In this document: one piece after another, positions 6,376 through 15,676 of the stretch
Layout of the letters: each line of letters begins with the position of its first letter
How positions within the stretch are numbered: the stretch's first letter is position 1
Assembly (NCBI RefSeq): GCF_000711795.1
Contig: NZ_JONH01000013.1
Location: 1 to 64,000 of the forward strand
DNA length: 64,000 nucleotides
DNA from: Vibrio pacinii DSM 19139
Lineage (GTDB): Bacteria; Pseudomonadota; Gammaproteobacteria; Enterobacterales; Vibrionaceae
Direction: 5' to 3'
The notes under the pieces: model-generated
The model's database searches: none
Seen by the model: only the letters and a program-made list of their open reading frames with translations
Told to the model about the DNA's origin: nothing
Made by a program: the position numbers and the translations under genes

Positions 6376-7302
6376 TTAGCGCTCACCACTACTATGCTCA
6401 TCGGTCTTTAGTACCGTCAGTGCTTGAGTGATCACCTTGGCTAACTCGTGATTAGAATTAGACAGAGATAACGCCGTGCGCGTATCAGAGACGAGCTGCT
6501 GCATGTTACTTTGAATAATGTGCGAACCTTCAAGCTGCTTGCTGACGCGTTGAATCACTTGCTGTGCGGTGGTTTGACTTTGATTAGCCATTGCGATTAG
6601 CTTTTCGGTACTGATGACCGTTTCATCGGCGATCTCTGAGCTAAAGTTAATCACGTTCGAAACCTCTTTTTGCTTATCGATGATCTGTGATGAGGTCTCC
6701 ATAATAGTATTCATCTCTTTATTGATGCTTTCTGCCGACAGGGTGGCAGTGTTAGCAAGTAAGCGTACTTCATCTGCGACAACAGCGAATCCGCGCCCAT
6801 GCTCCCCTGCCCGCGCCGCTTCTATCGCCGCATTAAGTGCTAGTAAATTGGTTTGCGCTGCAATACCTTTAATTGAATCAACCAGTTGGCCTATGTTGTG
6901 ATTATTTTGCTCTAACGAGATAAGTAACTGAGTAAACTCAATCAATTGATTTTTTGCATGGTTGATCTGATCTAATAAACCGTACAGTTTTTCAATCGAT
7001 TGAGAAGCTGTGCTGACGGTATCACTAGTGGCAGCAAAAGAGTGCTGCGACAAAGTTTCAATGTCATTCGACTGATTAATAAAATCTTCAACCATCTCAG
7101 AGCTGTGGCTGATAGCATTCATTCGATTTGACGAAGAGCGATAAACATTACCCGCATTCACAACGATTTGTTCAGCGTGGGGTAAAGGGTTGTCTTGCAG
7201 CAATTGCTGATACTTGATTTCTATCTGCTGTAACTCTTGGTAACGCGCGGTATCGAGCACGACCTGATCTACTGCAGGGGTTCGGTTAAAAAACTTTATC
7301 AT
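6376..7302 (-). CDS. Soluble methyl-accepting chemotaxis-type signal transducer
   Basis: This 308-residue protein has no membrane segment. Its C-terminal two thirds is an MCP signalling domain with the highly conserved hairpin tip [20 protein letters not shown] followed by [15 protein letters not shown]. The rest is heptad-rich coiled coil. The N-terminal 60 residues include a predicted helix ([18 protein letters not shown]) but no named sensor domain. It should contact CheA/CheW in the cytoplasm. Its start overlaps the stop of nrtS by four bases, so the two are translated together. That coupling suggests the transducer reports on nitrate or nitrite transport, which is inference from context only. 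Confidence 0.9.
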   Translation of the reverse strand: MIKFFNRTPAVDQVVLDTARYQELQQIEIKYQQLLQDNPLPHAEQIVVNAGNVYRSSSNRMNAISHSSEMVEDFINQSNDIETLSQHSFAATSDTVSTASQSIEKLYGLLDQINHAKNQLIEFTQLLISLEQNNHNIGQLVDSIKGIAAQTNLLALNAAIEAARAGEHGRGFAVVADEVRLLANTATLSAESINKEMNTIMETSSQIIDKQKEVSNVINFSSEIADETVISTEKLIAMANQSQTTAQQVIQRVSKQLEGSHIIQSNMQQLVSDTRTALSLSNSNHELAKVITQALTVLKTDEHSSGER

Positions 7303-7559
7303 CCGTTACTCCCTAGCGCTTTTTTTGCAGCAAGCGTTGCACTGACGCTCGCGTGAGTAGAAACACAAAACGGGACTAAGTAAGTCAGCAAGATTTTACT
7401 CACCCGCGTCAAATCAACCTCTCCCCTCAAGATGGCATCACCGTGATTAATCATCATCAGAACTGTGCCAACGATCAGCGCGACTTTCACTGAGCGATGC
7501 AAAATGACGGCTGAGGCTGCTGTCTGGATAAATTCTTTGTAGCGATAACTCCGACTCAT
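7299..7559 (-). CDS. nrtS: NrtS-type nitrate/nitrite transporter subunit
   Basis: This is an 86-residue membrane protein with two hydrophobic helices: [20 protein letters not shown], then [13 protein letters not shown] as a polar loop, then [20 protein letters not shown]. The pattern [15 protein letters not shown] and [11 protein letters not shown] matches the small NrtS family. Cyanobacterial members form a two-protein nitrate transporter; proteobacterial members occur as single copies, so function here is less certain. It precedes and overlaps the chemotaxis transducer gene. The ATG has a weak ribosome site. Confidence 0.75.
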   Translation of the reverse strand: MSRSYRYKEFIQTAASAVILHRSVKVALIVGTVLMMINHGDAILRGEVDLTRVSKILLTYLVPFCVSTHASVSATLAAKKALGSNG

Positions 7560-7630
7560 CTTTTCACCATCAATTTAGAAAAAGTAGGGAGATTAGAGGC
7601 AGTGTGGAAACTAACCTCCCCAAGAGACAT

Positions 7631-8053
7631 TTAAAGATATTGACGGCTGCGCTCGACACTCAACCAAGCGACACCTAAAAATACCAAGTCTTTGAAAATA
7701 AAGAATTCAGTGACAATGACTCCGTCGACCACCTTCCACACATTAGGGACGGTGAGCAAAAAGCTGAGAGTCATGACAAAGATCACCACCGCCGCTAAAC
7801 CACTCCAATAGCCAATTTTTGGCTTCCAAATGCCGACAATCATGCCAATTGCTACGATGATCTCGGTAATACCTATCAGGTTAGAGACCCCTTGCACCGA
7901 GAAGATCGCATAGAGCCAATTCATCAAAGGATGGCTCTCTACTAACGGGCGAATCACTTCAGCCTCGGTTGGCGTAAATTTAAAAATGCCAATCCAAACT
8001 AAGGTCAAAATCACACCACTCAGCGCGATCAGGTAACCTTTTTCATGCTTCAT
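7631..8053 (-). CDS. DUF417 (YkgB/RclC-like) inner-membrane protein
   Basis: This 140-residue protein has four predicted membrane helices and the DUF417 signatures VWIGIFKFTPTEAEVIRPLV and ESHPLMNWLY near the start. The family includes E. coli RclC (YkgB), part of the reactive-chlorine resistance operon under RclR. It lies 15 bases downstream of an AhpD-like gene and opposite an RclR-like regulator, the same logic as the rcl system. Its biochemical role is unknown; a membrane function in hypochlorite or related stress is inferred. Confidence 0.88.
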   Translation of the reverse strand: MKHEKGYLIALSGVILTLVWIGIFKFTPTEAEVIRPLVESHPLMNWLYAIFSVQGVSNLIGITEIIVAIGMIVGIWKPKIGYWSGLAAVVIFVMTLSFLLTVPNVWKVVDGVIVTEFFIFKDLVFLGVAWLSVERSRQYL

Positions 8054-8068
8054 TGATATTACCTCGCG

Positions 8069-8602
8069 TTATACAGATAGGCTGACAACGGGGAAATCAA
8101 TCTCCGTTTGCACAACATGGTTGGTGTAGTTTGTGAATGTGTTGGCAGTAATTTGCGCCAAGACCTCGATCATCAGTTCATCGTCAATGCCGCCTTGACG
8201 AGCCGCATCAAATTGCTCATCACTGATCGCGCCGCGTTGCTCAACCACTTGTATTGCAAACGTCACAAGCGCTTGATCAAGTGCATCTTCTGCTTTGCCT
8301 TGGCGAGCGGCGAGCACTTGCGCTTTATCAATACCAGCATTACCTGCCAGTAACGTATGTGCCGAAAGGCAGTATTGGCACTGATTAGCCTGACCAACGG
8401 CTAACGCGATCAACTCGCGCTGCTTGGCGGTTAAACGGCCGAGTGACAAAGCTTGATTGAAAACCAAAAAGGCGTTGAGCACGTTCGGTGAATGAGCAAC
8501 TGAAGCATACAGATTTGGCACCATTCCAAGCTGTTGACGCATCGCGCTAAGAGTAGCTGCCGCTTCATTTTGTGGTTGGGAGACAGGAAGAATACGATTC
8601 AT
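8069..8602 (-). CDS. AhpD-like peroxidase-related CMD family protein
   Basis: This 177-residue AhpD-fold protein keeps the redox motif CQYCLSAH, that is, C-x2-C with the histidine three residues later, within the helix ALAVGQANQCQYCLSAHTLL. It belongs to the peroxidase-related CMD group rather than to true decarboxylases. An AAGGA ribosome site precedes the ATG. It is first in a two-gene unit with the RclC-like gene and is divergent from the AraC-type regulator, with 107 bases between start codons. A thiol-dependent detoxification role under oxidant stress is likely; the oxidant is not known. Confidence 0.88.
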   Translation of the reverse strand: MNRILPVSQPQNEAAATLSAMRQQLGMVPNLYASVAHSPNVLNAFLVFNQALSLGRLTAKQRELIALAVGQANQCQYCLSAHTLLAGNAGIDKAQVLAARQGKAEDALDQALVTFAIQVVEQRGAISDEQFDAARQGGIDDELMIEVLAQITANTFTNYTNHVVQTEIDFPVVSLSV

Positions 8603-8709
8603 AACAAGATCCTTAGTTAAGTTTATTTAATGGACGCTTGTTATATTTCCACATCCAGTGATACGATTTATCACTAATAGTCCAAATAAACACACCAAGA
8701 GTCTCAAAC

Positions 8710-9519
8710 ATGGATGCACTGTCAGCCTTACTCTCTAATGCAGCGCCTCAAGCTAACTATTTCTTTTCAGGTAATTTATGTGGTAGCTCAAGTAGTGATG
8801 AGCATCCCGGAGAGGGGCAACTGCATTTGGTACGCAGCGGCCGATTAGCGCTCTATGAGCAAAACAGTCTCACTCATACCATCACCGAACCGACACTGAT
8901 TATCTTCCCTAGTGGTAAAAAGCATCGCCTGCAATCTCTTACTTTAGAGGGTTGCGATATTGTTTGTGCCAGTTTGAGCTTTAAGGACTCTCCGCTCTAT
9001 CGTGCTCTGCCAAGTGCCATCGTGATCCCGCTTAGCAAACTGCCGACGCTAAATTCAGTCGTCAGCCTGCTGTTTGACGAAGCCTTCGAGCCACGTTACG
9101 CGCAGATCTCTGTTGTATCGACTCTACTTGAATTGATTTTACTGCTCTTGATCCGTTATCTGGTCGACAACAAAATCTGCCAAGAGGGGATCTTGGCAGC
9201 GCTCTCTGATCCTAAGCTCGCAAAAGCGATCGAAGTGATTCACTCACAACCCGATCAGCCATGGACAATCGAGAGCTTAGCGCAACATGTGGGGATGTCT
9301 CGCGCCCGCTTTGCCGCCCTATTCCATCAAGTGATCGGTCAACCGCCATTGCGCTATCTCACGGAGTCACGTTTACTGTTGGCACAACAACTGCTGTTGG
9401 CTGGCAATCCAATGAAATCCGTTTGTTTGGATGTTGGTTACAGTAGCAGTGTCGCCTTTTCACGCGCGTTTCAACGCCAATTTGAACAAACGCCCGGTCA
9501 GTGGTTGAAACAACAATAA
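8710..9519 (+). CDS. RclR-like AraC family transcriptional activator
   Basis: A 269-residue regulator. The N-terminal cupin-like domain begins MDALSALLSNAAPQ, very like E. coli RclR. The C-terminal AraC domain (about 165-269) carries two helix-turn-helix motifs, IESLAQHVGMSRARFAALFH and the SVCLDVGYSSSVAFSRAFQ stretch. RclR senses hypochlorite through reactive cysteines. Cysteines here are at 24, 82 and 86, with C24 and C86 placed similarly to the two RclR sensor cysteines. It is divergent from the AhpD-like and RclC-like genes. Assignment as a reactive-chlorine or electrophile sensor rests on this similarity and context. Confidence 0.87.
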   Translation: MDALSALLSNAAPQANYFFSGNLCGSSSSDEHPGEGQLHLVRSGRLALYEQNSLTHTITEPTLIIFPSGKKHRLQSLTLEGCDIVCASLSFKDSPLYRALPSAIVIPLSKLPTLNSVVSLLFDEAFEPRYAQISVVSTLLELILLLLIRYLVDNKICQEGILAALSDPKLAKAIEVIHSQPDQPWTIESLAQHVGMSRARFAALFHQVIGQPPLRYLTESRLLLAQQLLLAGNPMKSVCLDVGYSSSVAFSRAFQRQFEQTPGQWLKQQ

Positions 9520-9809
9520 CGGTTGAAACACCAATAACAAGACTAATGTAATTTGGAATCGGATGATTTACAGCTAAGCCATGGCGAGCCAAAGCTCACT
9601 TCACACAACATAAATTTACACATCAAACCTTTAGACACCCAAGCATTTTCTGCTATTAAATCGTCTCATATACGCTAAATTTGCACAAAAAATGCCATTT
9701 AGTTATACTTCTGTCACAAATTTTAGTTTGAACTCAAAATAATGGAGGGCGGTTTTAGTGTTTTTCTTGCAAGAGATGAACATATATTAAAAACGTTTAA
9801 TTTGTATTT

Positions 9810-11420
9810 ATGGAAAATGCATCAAAAAAATATAGTATCGAAACCACTGATTATCAGGTCGGCCAAGACAACGTACAAAAGTGGGGGTTCGATATCCACA
9901 ATCCAGTGTTTGGGATTAGCGCTGGTCTTGTGATTCTCTGTCTTATTTCTCTTCTTATTGTTGAACCCGCAACGGCTCGTGATGCGTTAAACGGACTAAG
10001 AAACGGCATCATCGCCGACTTCGATCTGTTCTTTATGTGGTCAACAAACTTTTTCATCGTGTTCGCCATTGCCCTACTTTTGTCACCACTGGGCAAGATT
10101 CGTATTGGTGGTAAAGAAGCACGCGCTGAACACTCAACCCTATCTTGGCTATCAATGTTATTCGCCGCTGGCATGGGGATTGGTTTGCTGTTCTGGAGTG
10201 TCGCCGAGCCAACGGCTTACTTTACCGATTGGTGGGGCACGCCATTGAACGCGCAGCCTTACAGCGAAGAAGCAAAATCGCTCGCGATGGGCGCCACCAT
10301 GTTCCATTGGGGCATTCACGGCTGGGCTATTTATGCCATCGTCGCCCTGTCGTTGGCTTTCTTCACCTTCAATAAAGGATTACCACTTTCCCTTCGTTCT
10401 GCTTTTTATCCTTTAGTCGGTGATAGAGCTTGGGGCTGGCTTGGTCATATCATTGATATTCTTGCTGTTCTCTCGACGCTTTTCGGTTTAGCGACCTCAC
10501 TCGGCCTTGGTGCGCAACAAGCCACCAGTGGTATTAACCATGTATTTGGTTTAGAGGGTGGTATTGGCATGCAGATGGTGGTCATCGTCTTCGTTACCTT
10601 TATCGCCATACTGTCTGTGATCCGCGGTATTGATGGTGGTGTAAAGCTATTGAGTAACGTCAATATGGTCATTGCCTTTGCACTGCTCGCCTTTGTCATG
10701 ATGATTAGCTACGACACTGCTTTTGCTTCTATTTGGGACAGCACGGTTGCTTACGCACAAAACATTGTTGCTTTAAGTAATCCACATGGTCGTGAAGATA
10801 CCGACTGGATGCATGGTTGGACGGTGTTCTACTGGGCTTGGTGGGTTTCTTGGTCACCGTTTGTGGGTATGTTTATCGCACGGGTTTCTAAAGGTCGTAC
10901 TGTACGTGAGTTCATCTTCGCCGTGATTGTGATTCCAACGGTCGTGACCCTGATCTGGATGTCGGTTTTTGGTGGCATCGCCCTTGATCAAGTCGTCAAT
11001 AAAGTCGGTGAGTTGGGCACCAATGGACTAACCGATATCTCACTGACTCTGTTCCATGTCTATGATGCGCTGCCGTACAGCTCGATTATTTCAGTGCTTT
11101 CTATCGTGTTGATTCTGGTGTTTTTTATCACTTCATCAGATTCGGGCTCGCTGGTTATCGACAGTATTACTGCTGGCGGTAAGATTGATGCGCCTGTACC
11201 ACAACGAATTTTCTGGGCATGTATTGAAGGCTCAATCGCCGCGGTCATGTTATGGATTGGTGGTAAAGAAGCGCTGCAAGCCTTGCAATCAGGTGTAGTC
11301 GCAACCGGCCTGCCGTTTACTTTAGTACTACTGGTGATGTGTTTCAGCCTGATCAAAGGGTTGCGAAGTGAACTGCCAGAGTACCAAGGTTCGGTAGCTA
11401 AAGTGGCCTCGGCCAGCTAA
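9810..11420 (+). CDS. BCCT family betaine/choline/carnitine-type transporter
   Basis: This 536-residue secondary transporter has about twelve membrane helices. The BCCT substrate-site signature is present as HGWTVFYWAWWVSWSPFVGM followed by FIARVSKGRTVREF. Early conserved segments are LSMLFAAGMGIGLLFWSVAE and the FHWGIHGWAIYA region. Members import quaternary ammonium osmolytes such as glycine betaine, choline, carnitine or DMSP with sodium or protons. Vibrios carry several paralogues and the sequence alone does not fix the substrate. No biosynthetic genes are adjacent, so an osmoprotectant role is the default inference. The 290-base upstream region is AT-rich with no obvious ribosome site. 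Confidence 0.93.
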   Translation: MENASKKYSIETTDYQVGQDNVQKWGFDIHNPVFGISAGLVILCLISLLIVEPATARDALNGLRNGIIADFDLFFMWSTNFFIVFAIALLLSPLGKIRIGGKEARAEHSTLSWLSMLFAAGMGIGLLFWSVAEPTAYFTDWWGTPLNAQPYSEEAKSLAMGATMFHWGIHGWAIYAIVALSLAFFTFNKGLPLSLRSAFYPLVGDRAWGWLGHIIDILAVLSTLFGLATSLGLGAQQATSGINHVFGLEGGIGMQMVVIVFVTFIAILSVIRGIDGGVKLLSNVNMVIAFALLAFVMMISYDTAFASIWDSTVAYAQNIVALSNPHGREDTDWMHGWTVFYWAWWVSWSPFVGMFIARVSKGRTVREFIFAVIVIPTVVTLIWMSVFGGIALDQVVNKVGELGTNGLTDISLTLFHVYDALPYSSIISVLSIVLILVFFITSSDSGSLVIDSITAGGKIDAPVPQRIFWACIEGSIAAVMLWIGGKEALQALQSGVVATGLPFTLVLLVMCFSLIKGLRSELPEYQGSVAKVASAS

Positions 11421-11441
11421 TTCAGTTCGCTGTGATTAATC

Positions 11442-11468
11442 AATGAGCACTCTATGTGCTCATTTTTT
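11442..11468 (+). terminator. Terminator of the BCCT gene
   Basis: AATGAGCA (11442-11449) pairs with TGCTCATT (11457-11464) and is followed by T residues. Confidence 0.85.
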
Positions 11469-11584
11469 TTGGCGATTATTTCCATTGAGATAATGGTCAT
11501 CGATAAATCGCCACTCTCACTAAGCGATCCTCGCAAATCCTGCGTCGTATACTAAAGTTACACTTTTAATCAAGAGGAGCCGTT

Positions 11585-12013
11585 ATGCCAAATCGCAATC
11601 CGATTCATGTGGTGGCACTTGACCATGTGGTACTGCGAACCACCCAGCTTGAAGCGATGATTCATTTTTATCAGACCATTTTGGGCTGCCAGGTTGAACG
11701 CGAAAAACAAGATATTGGTTTGATTCAGTGCCGAGCGGGCAGTGCCTTAATCGATATCGTGCCACTAGATGGTGAACTAGGAAAAATGGGCGGTAAAGCC
11801 CCACAACAAGACGGACGCAACGTCGACCATTTTTGTCTACAAATTGAAGACTTTGATGAAGAGGAACTGCTTGATTATCTTGCTAAACACCAAGTCAAAA
11901 CGTCTGAGTTTGCCAAACGCTATGGCGCGCAAGGCTTTGGTCGCTCGGTGTACCTTGAAGATCCCGAAGGTAACGTTGTAGAGCTCAAACCTCATGTCCG
12001 ATTTGAGCGCTAG
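11585..12013 (+). CDS. VOC family protein (glyoxalase/dioxygenase-like)
   Basis: This 142-residue single VOC domain begins VVALDHVVLRTTQLEAMIHF and ends VYLEDPEGNVVELKPHVRF. Candidate metal ligands are the H of LDHVV, the H of NVDHFCLQI and the E of VVELK. It resembles the broad group of uncharacterised vibrio VOC proteins, sometimes named virulence or fosfomycin-like, without specific evidence for either. AAGAGGAG precedes the ATG. A peptidase gene follows in the same direction 97 bases later, but with its own apparent leader. The substrate is unknown. Confidence 0.85.
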   Translation: MPNRNPIHVVALDHVVLRTTQLEAMIHFYQTILGCQVEREKQDIGLIQCRAGSALIDIVPLDGELGKMGGKAPQQDGRNVDHFCLQIEDFDEEELLDYLAKHQVKTSEFAKRYGAQGFGRSVYLEDPEGNVVELKPHVRFER

Positions 12014-12110
12014 CTTTTGATATTTCGACCATTTACATCTCTCAATAAGCAAGCGTATAGTGGTCAAATTACCGTCAAACTTGCGCCTAATCTCTCGGAC
12101 CGGATACCTT

Positions 12111-13262
12111 ATGCTGACCACTTCTCAACTCACTCAACTGCGTAAAAATCTCCATCAATATCCTGAACTTTCACAACAGGAACGAGAAACCGCCGAGCGT
12201 ATTGTCAGGCAGTTTGAACACTTTCACGCCGATGAGGTTCATCGTAACCTCGGCGGACATGGCCTCGCTTTTGTGTTTAGTGGCACTCTCCCTGGGCCGA
12301 GTACCTTGATTCGTTGTGAGCTAGACGCGCTGCCGATAGAAGAGACGAATGACTTTGCGCATCGCTCTAACGTGAGTGGTGTTTCACACAAATGTGGTCA
12401 CGATGGCCATATGGCGATCATCACCGCGTTAGGGGCAACGCTTGCCGAGCATCGTCCGCAGCATGGACGAGTCATTCTCTGTTTTCAACCCGCAGAAGAG
12501 ACTGGCACAGGCGCTATCGACATGGTGACAGACGATAAATTCAGTCAGCTAGTCCCCGATTACGCTTTCGCGCTGCACAACTATCCGGGGTTAGCGCTTG
12601 GCCATGTTGCGGTGCGCGCTGGCACATTTAATTGCGCCTCGCGCGGGATGATTATCGAGTTGCGCGGTAAAACCTCTCACGCAGCTCATCCAGAAGATGG
12701 TCTTAGCCCTGCCCTCGCCATGTGCCAGATCATTGAGCAGCTTAGTCAACTTCCTCAAACCCTTGCAGAGCAAGACTTAGCCGGGAAGCATTGGCTAACG
12801 GTGATTCACGCTAAGCTAGGAGAAATCGCCTTTGGTACCGCGCCAGGTGATGCGGTTGTGATGGCCACATTGCGCAGTGAAACCAATCAAGGGATGAACG
12901 CGCTAGTTGAACAGGCCGAACTGCTGGCCTCGCGCTGCGCACAACAAGCTGGGCTTGAATTTAATTGCCGTTATGACGATGTGTTTCAAGCCAGTGTGAA
13001 CAGCGAAGAAGGTTGTCAGCGCGTGGTTAACGCGTGTGAGAAAACCACTATTCCCTATCACTTAATGGACCAACCGATGCGCTGGTCAGAAGATTTTGGT
13101 CAGTTTACTGCGGTTGCAAAGCAAGGCGCGATGTTTGCCCTCGGCGCAGGCGTCAAGTCACCGCAGTTACATAATCCAGATTACGATTTTGCCGATGAAC
13201 TGATCCCCATCGGGCGCGACATCTTTGTCAGCATTATCGAAGATATTAACGGGTTAAGTTAA
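12111..13262 (+). CDS. M20 family amidohydrolase (hippurate hydrolase-like)
   Basis: A zinc amidohydrolase of 383 residues when started at the ATG at 12111 (MLTTSQLTQLRKNLHQYPEL); the frame extends back to 12060. The M20D signatures are visible: ELDALPIEETN with the acidic ligand, CGHDGHM, the QPAEETGTGA glutamate pair, and the dimerisation domain beginning IIELRGKTSHAAHPEDG. Relatives remove acyl groups from amino acids or hydrolyse aminobenzoyl-glutamate. Cytoplasmic, no signal peptide. It is convergent with lhgO, whose stop codon directly abuts its own. The substrate is not predictable. Confidence 0.9.
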   Translation: MLTTSQLTQLRKNLHQYPELSQQERETAERIVRQFEHFHADEVHRNLGGHGLAFVFSGTLPGPSTLIRCELDALPIEETNDFAHRSNVSGVSHKCGHDGHMAIITALGATLAEHRPQHGRVILCFQPAEETGTGAIDMVTDDKFSQLVPDYAFALHNYPGLALGHVAVRAGTFNCASRGMIIELRGKTSHAAHPEDGLSPALAMCQIIEQLSQLPQTLAEQDLAGKHWLTVIHAKLGEIAFGTAPGDAVVMATLRSETNQGMNALVEQAELLASRCAQQAGLEFNCRYDDVFQASVNSEEGCQRVVNACEKTTIPYHLMDQPMRWSEDFGQFTAVAKQGAMFALGAGVKSPQLHNPDYDFADELIPIGRDIFVSIIEDINGLS

Positions 13263-14477
13263 TCAACGCTGTTTTTGGGCGACTTTTTGGCAAATATACT
13301 CGCCGATAGGAATGGCCGAGGTCGCCGCCGGAGAGGGCGCATTGCACACATGCAGACTGCGCGCACTTTCGGCGAACAAGAAATCATGCACTAGCGTTCC
13401 ATCCTTGAGCACCGCTTGCGCACGAATACCTGCCGGATAAGGCATTAAGTCTTGCAATGTCACCATTGGGCAGTACTTATTGACCAACGTTAAGTAGCCT
13501 GCTTTCCACCACGAGTTTTTGGCCTCGACTAATCCGGTTTTGAAATGTTTCGCGGTGACTTTCCAAAAACCACTAAAGCAAACCATCTCGGCCACATCTC
13601 GCCAACTGAAATTAAATCGTCCATAGCCTTCGCGCTTAAATCCTTGCACTGCATTCGGTCCAACGGTCACTGATCCATCAATCATTTTGGTGAGATGGAC
13701 ACCTAAAAAAGGCAAGTCTGGATCAGGGATCGGATATATAAGATGGTTGATCTTTTGGTTGTAATGACGCGGAAGCCGATAGTATTCGCCGCGATAAGGG
13801 ACGATTTGAAAATCGCTGGCAATGTTCATCATCCGGGTCATGCGATCAGCCATTAAACCAGAGCACACCACCAGAAACTGAGTTCGATAATGGCAAACGT
13901 TGTGATCAGTATTGGCCGTTACGTCGACATGATCTTGCTGTTCGCTCAGTGCGGTCACTTGCGCACCAAGTGCAAGCTCGCCCCCCGCTTGCTGAAATTC
14001 ATCAGCCATCGCTTGGGTCACTTGTCGATAATCAACAATGCTAGTGCTGCTGACAAACAAAGCCCCTAAACCGACAATATTTGGCTCGCGCAGTTTGAGT
14101 TGCGCTTGATCGAGGCGCTCGACGGGTAAACCATTGTCCACGCAGCGCTGATAAAGCGTATTCATACGCTCGATCTCAAGATCGGTGGTCGCGACCAGCA
14201 ATTTGCCGCAATTCTCAAGCTTAATGCCATGCTTATGACAAAACTCGCTCGTTGCTCGCGCGCCTTGTTGGCAGAACTTAGCTTTAAGGCTGCCGGGCGG
14301 ATAATAAACGCCCGCATGAATAACACCGCTGTTATGACCGGTTTGATGCGCCGCAAGTTGAGGCTCTTTTTCAAGCACCAATACCGACTTATGCGGATAA
14401 CGGCTTTGCAGCTGCCAAGCGGTCGATATGCCAACGATGCCGCCACCAATCACAATGTAATCGTAAATCTTATCCAA
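13263..14477 (-). CDS. lhgO: L-2-hydroxyglutarate oxidase
   Basis: An FAD-dependent oxidoreductase that oxidises L-2-hydroxyglutarate to 2-oxoglutarate and feeds electrons to the membrane. The FAD-binding motif is IVIGGGIVGISTAWQL near the N terminus, followed by the family block HQTGHNSGVIHAGVYYPPGS. Other typical stretches are PYRGEYYRLP and GIRAQAVLKDG. The frame runs open to 14594, but TTG at 14477 has AAGGAG seven bases upstream and gives a start right before the FAD strand, like other LhgO proteins, so it is preferred. ATG codons upstream (14537, 14594) lack good ribosome sites. Confidence 0.9.
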   Translation of the reverse strand: MDKIYDYIVIGGGIVGISTAWQLQSRYPHKSVLVLEKEPQLAAHQTGHNSGVIHAGVYYPPGSLKAKFCQQGARATSEFCHKHGIKLENCGKLLVATTDLEIERMNTLYQRCVDNGLPVERLDQAQLKLREPNIVGLGALFVSSTSIVDYRQVTQAMADEFQQAGGELALGAQVTALSEQQDHVDVTANTDHNVCHYRTQFLVVCSGLMADRMTRMMNIASDFQIVPYRGEYYRLPRHYNQKINHLIYPIPDPDLPFLGVHLTKMIDGSVTVGPNAVQGFKREGYGRFNFSWRDVAEMVCFSGFWKVTAKHFKTGLVEAKNSWWKAGYLTLVNKYCPMVTLQDLMPYPAGIRAQAVLKDGTLVHDFLFAESARSLHVCNAPSPAATSAIPIGEYICQKVAQKQR

Positions 14478-14696
14478 TCCTTGGCTCCTTGACGTCTGTT
14501 GATCGTGCCGCTGCGCTTCAGGCGAAGACACTGTCATCTTAATCTTCGGCTTAACCAATTGAAAGTAGTGCGTATCACCCAAAAAGATCATCAATCGATA
14601 ACATGGAACTGCAATTAATCATCGAAAGTTTGAAAAACATGGTTAAAATAGCCGACCTAGATTTTGAAACCAACCAGCTCCGTCGAGGAACAAACA

Positions 14697-15659
14697 TTGA
14701 ACACGCAACACCTATTTGCTAACGACAGCCAAGATATTGAACAAGCTAAACAGATATTAGCCCGTGGTGAGCTGGTTGCGATTCCGACCGAGACGGTCTA
14801 TGGCCTCGCGGCTGATGCATCGAATCCAGATGCGGTAAAAAAGATCTTTGCCGCCAAAGGTCGCCCTGCCAACCATCCCTTGATTGTTCATATTGGTGAT
14901 GTCGAGCAATTGACCGACTGGGCAGTGGATATCCCGCCAGAAGCCTACACGATTGCCGCCGCTTATTGGCCTGGCCCTGTGACCTTATTATTGAAAAAAG
15001 CGCCGCAAGCGACCTCGGTGGTGACAGGCGGGTTAGACTCGATCGGTCTGCGCATGCCTGCGCATGATGTCTTTAGTACTTTACTCAAATCATCAGGTAT
15101 GGCCGTCGCGGCGCCCTCTGCCAACCCATACAAAAAGCTCAGCCCAACCTCGGCTAAACATGTTCTGAACTCGCTCGGTGGTAAAATAGCCGCCGTACTC
15201 GATGGCGGTGATTGCGCTCACGGACTGGAATCGACCATCATTGATCTGACCGAAAAACCGTTTCGAATTTTACGCAGCGGACCAATTAGCGCCGCCCAAC
15301 TATCACAAACACTGAATATGCCAGTCGAGGCGCCCAAAGCCCACTCGGTAGCGGTTCCGGGGAATGTCACTAGCCATTATCAGCCGAATACCAAAGTGCG
15401 CTTAGTCAGCATTGAAGAGATTGAACAAGCCGACGGTGGCAATATCGCTTGTCTCCACTACTCGCCTTTAAACAAGGCCACATTGTTTAAGTCGAAGCCG
15501 ATGTCAAGTGATGTTAGTCAGTACTCACATGACCTATATCGCGCTTTAGATGAGGCCGATCAATGGGGCTGTGATGAAATCTGGGTTGAGCGACCACCGA
15601 TGAACGAAGCCTGGTACGCCGTGCATGACCGCCTTAATCGCGCGCAGTCAAAACTCTAA
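14697..15659 (+). CDS. Sua5/YciO/YrdC family threonylcarbamoyl-AMP synthase, two-domain type
   Basis: A two-domain Sua5-type protein: a YrdC domain (GELVAIPTETVYGLAADA, KGRPANHPLIVHI, WPGPVTLLL, PSANPYKKLSPT) and a C-terminal Sua5 domain after the linker containing VPGNVTSHYQPN. These enzymes make threonylcarbamoyl-AMP for the t6A37 modification of ANN-decoding tRNAs. Gammaproteobacteria normally use single-domain TsaC, so this longer form may be a second, partly redundant copy. TTG at 14697 has AGGA eight bases upstream; another TTG at 14664 is possible. Cytoplasmic. Confidence 0.9.
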   Translation: MNTQHLFANDSQDIEQAKQILARGELVAIPTETVYGLAADASNPDAVKKIFAAKGRPANHPLIVHIGDVEQLTDWAVDIPPEAYTIAAAYWPGPVTLLLKKAPQATSVVTGGLDSIGLRMPAHDVFSTLLKSSGMAVAAPSANPYKKLSPTSAKHVLNSLGGKIAAVLDGGDCAHGLESTIIDLTEKPFRILRSGPISAAQLSQTLNMPVEAPKAHSVAVPGNVTSHYQPNTKVRLVSIEEIEQADGGNIACLHYSPLNKATLFKSKPMSSDVSQYSHDLYRALDEADQWGCDEIWVERPPMNEAWYAVHDRLNRAQSKL

Positions 15660-15676
15660 CCGCGAAAAACGAGCGC

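Noticed and set aside
9742..9933. Small plus-strand frame before the BCCT transporter with a GGAGG start
   Set aside because: It overlaps the first 124 bases of the transporter in another frame and has no recognisable features. A leader peptide is possible but cannot be supported.
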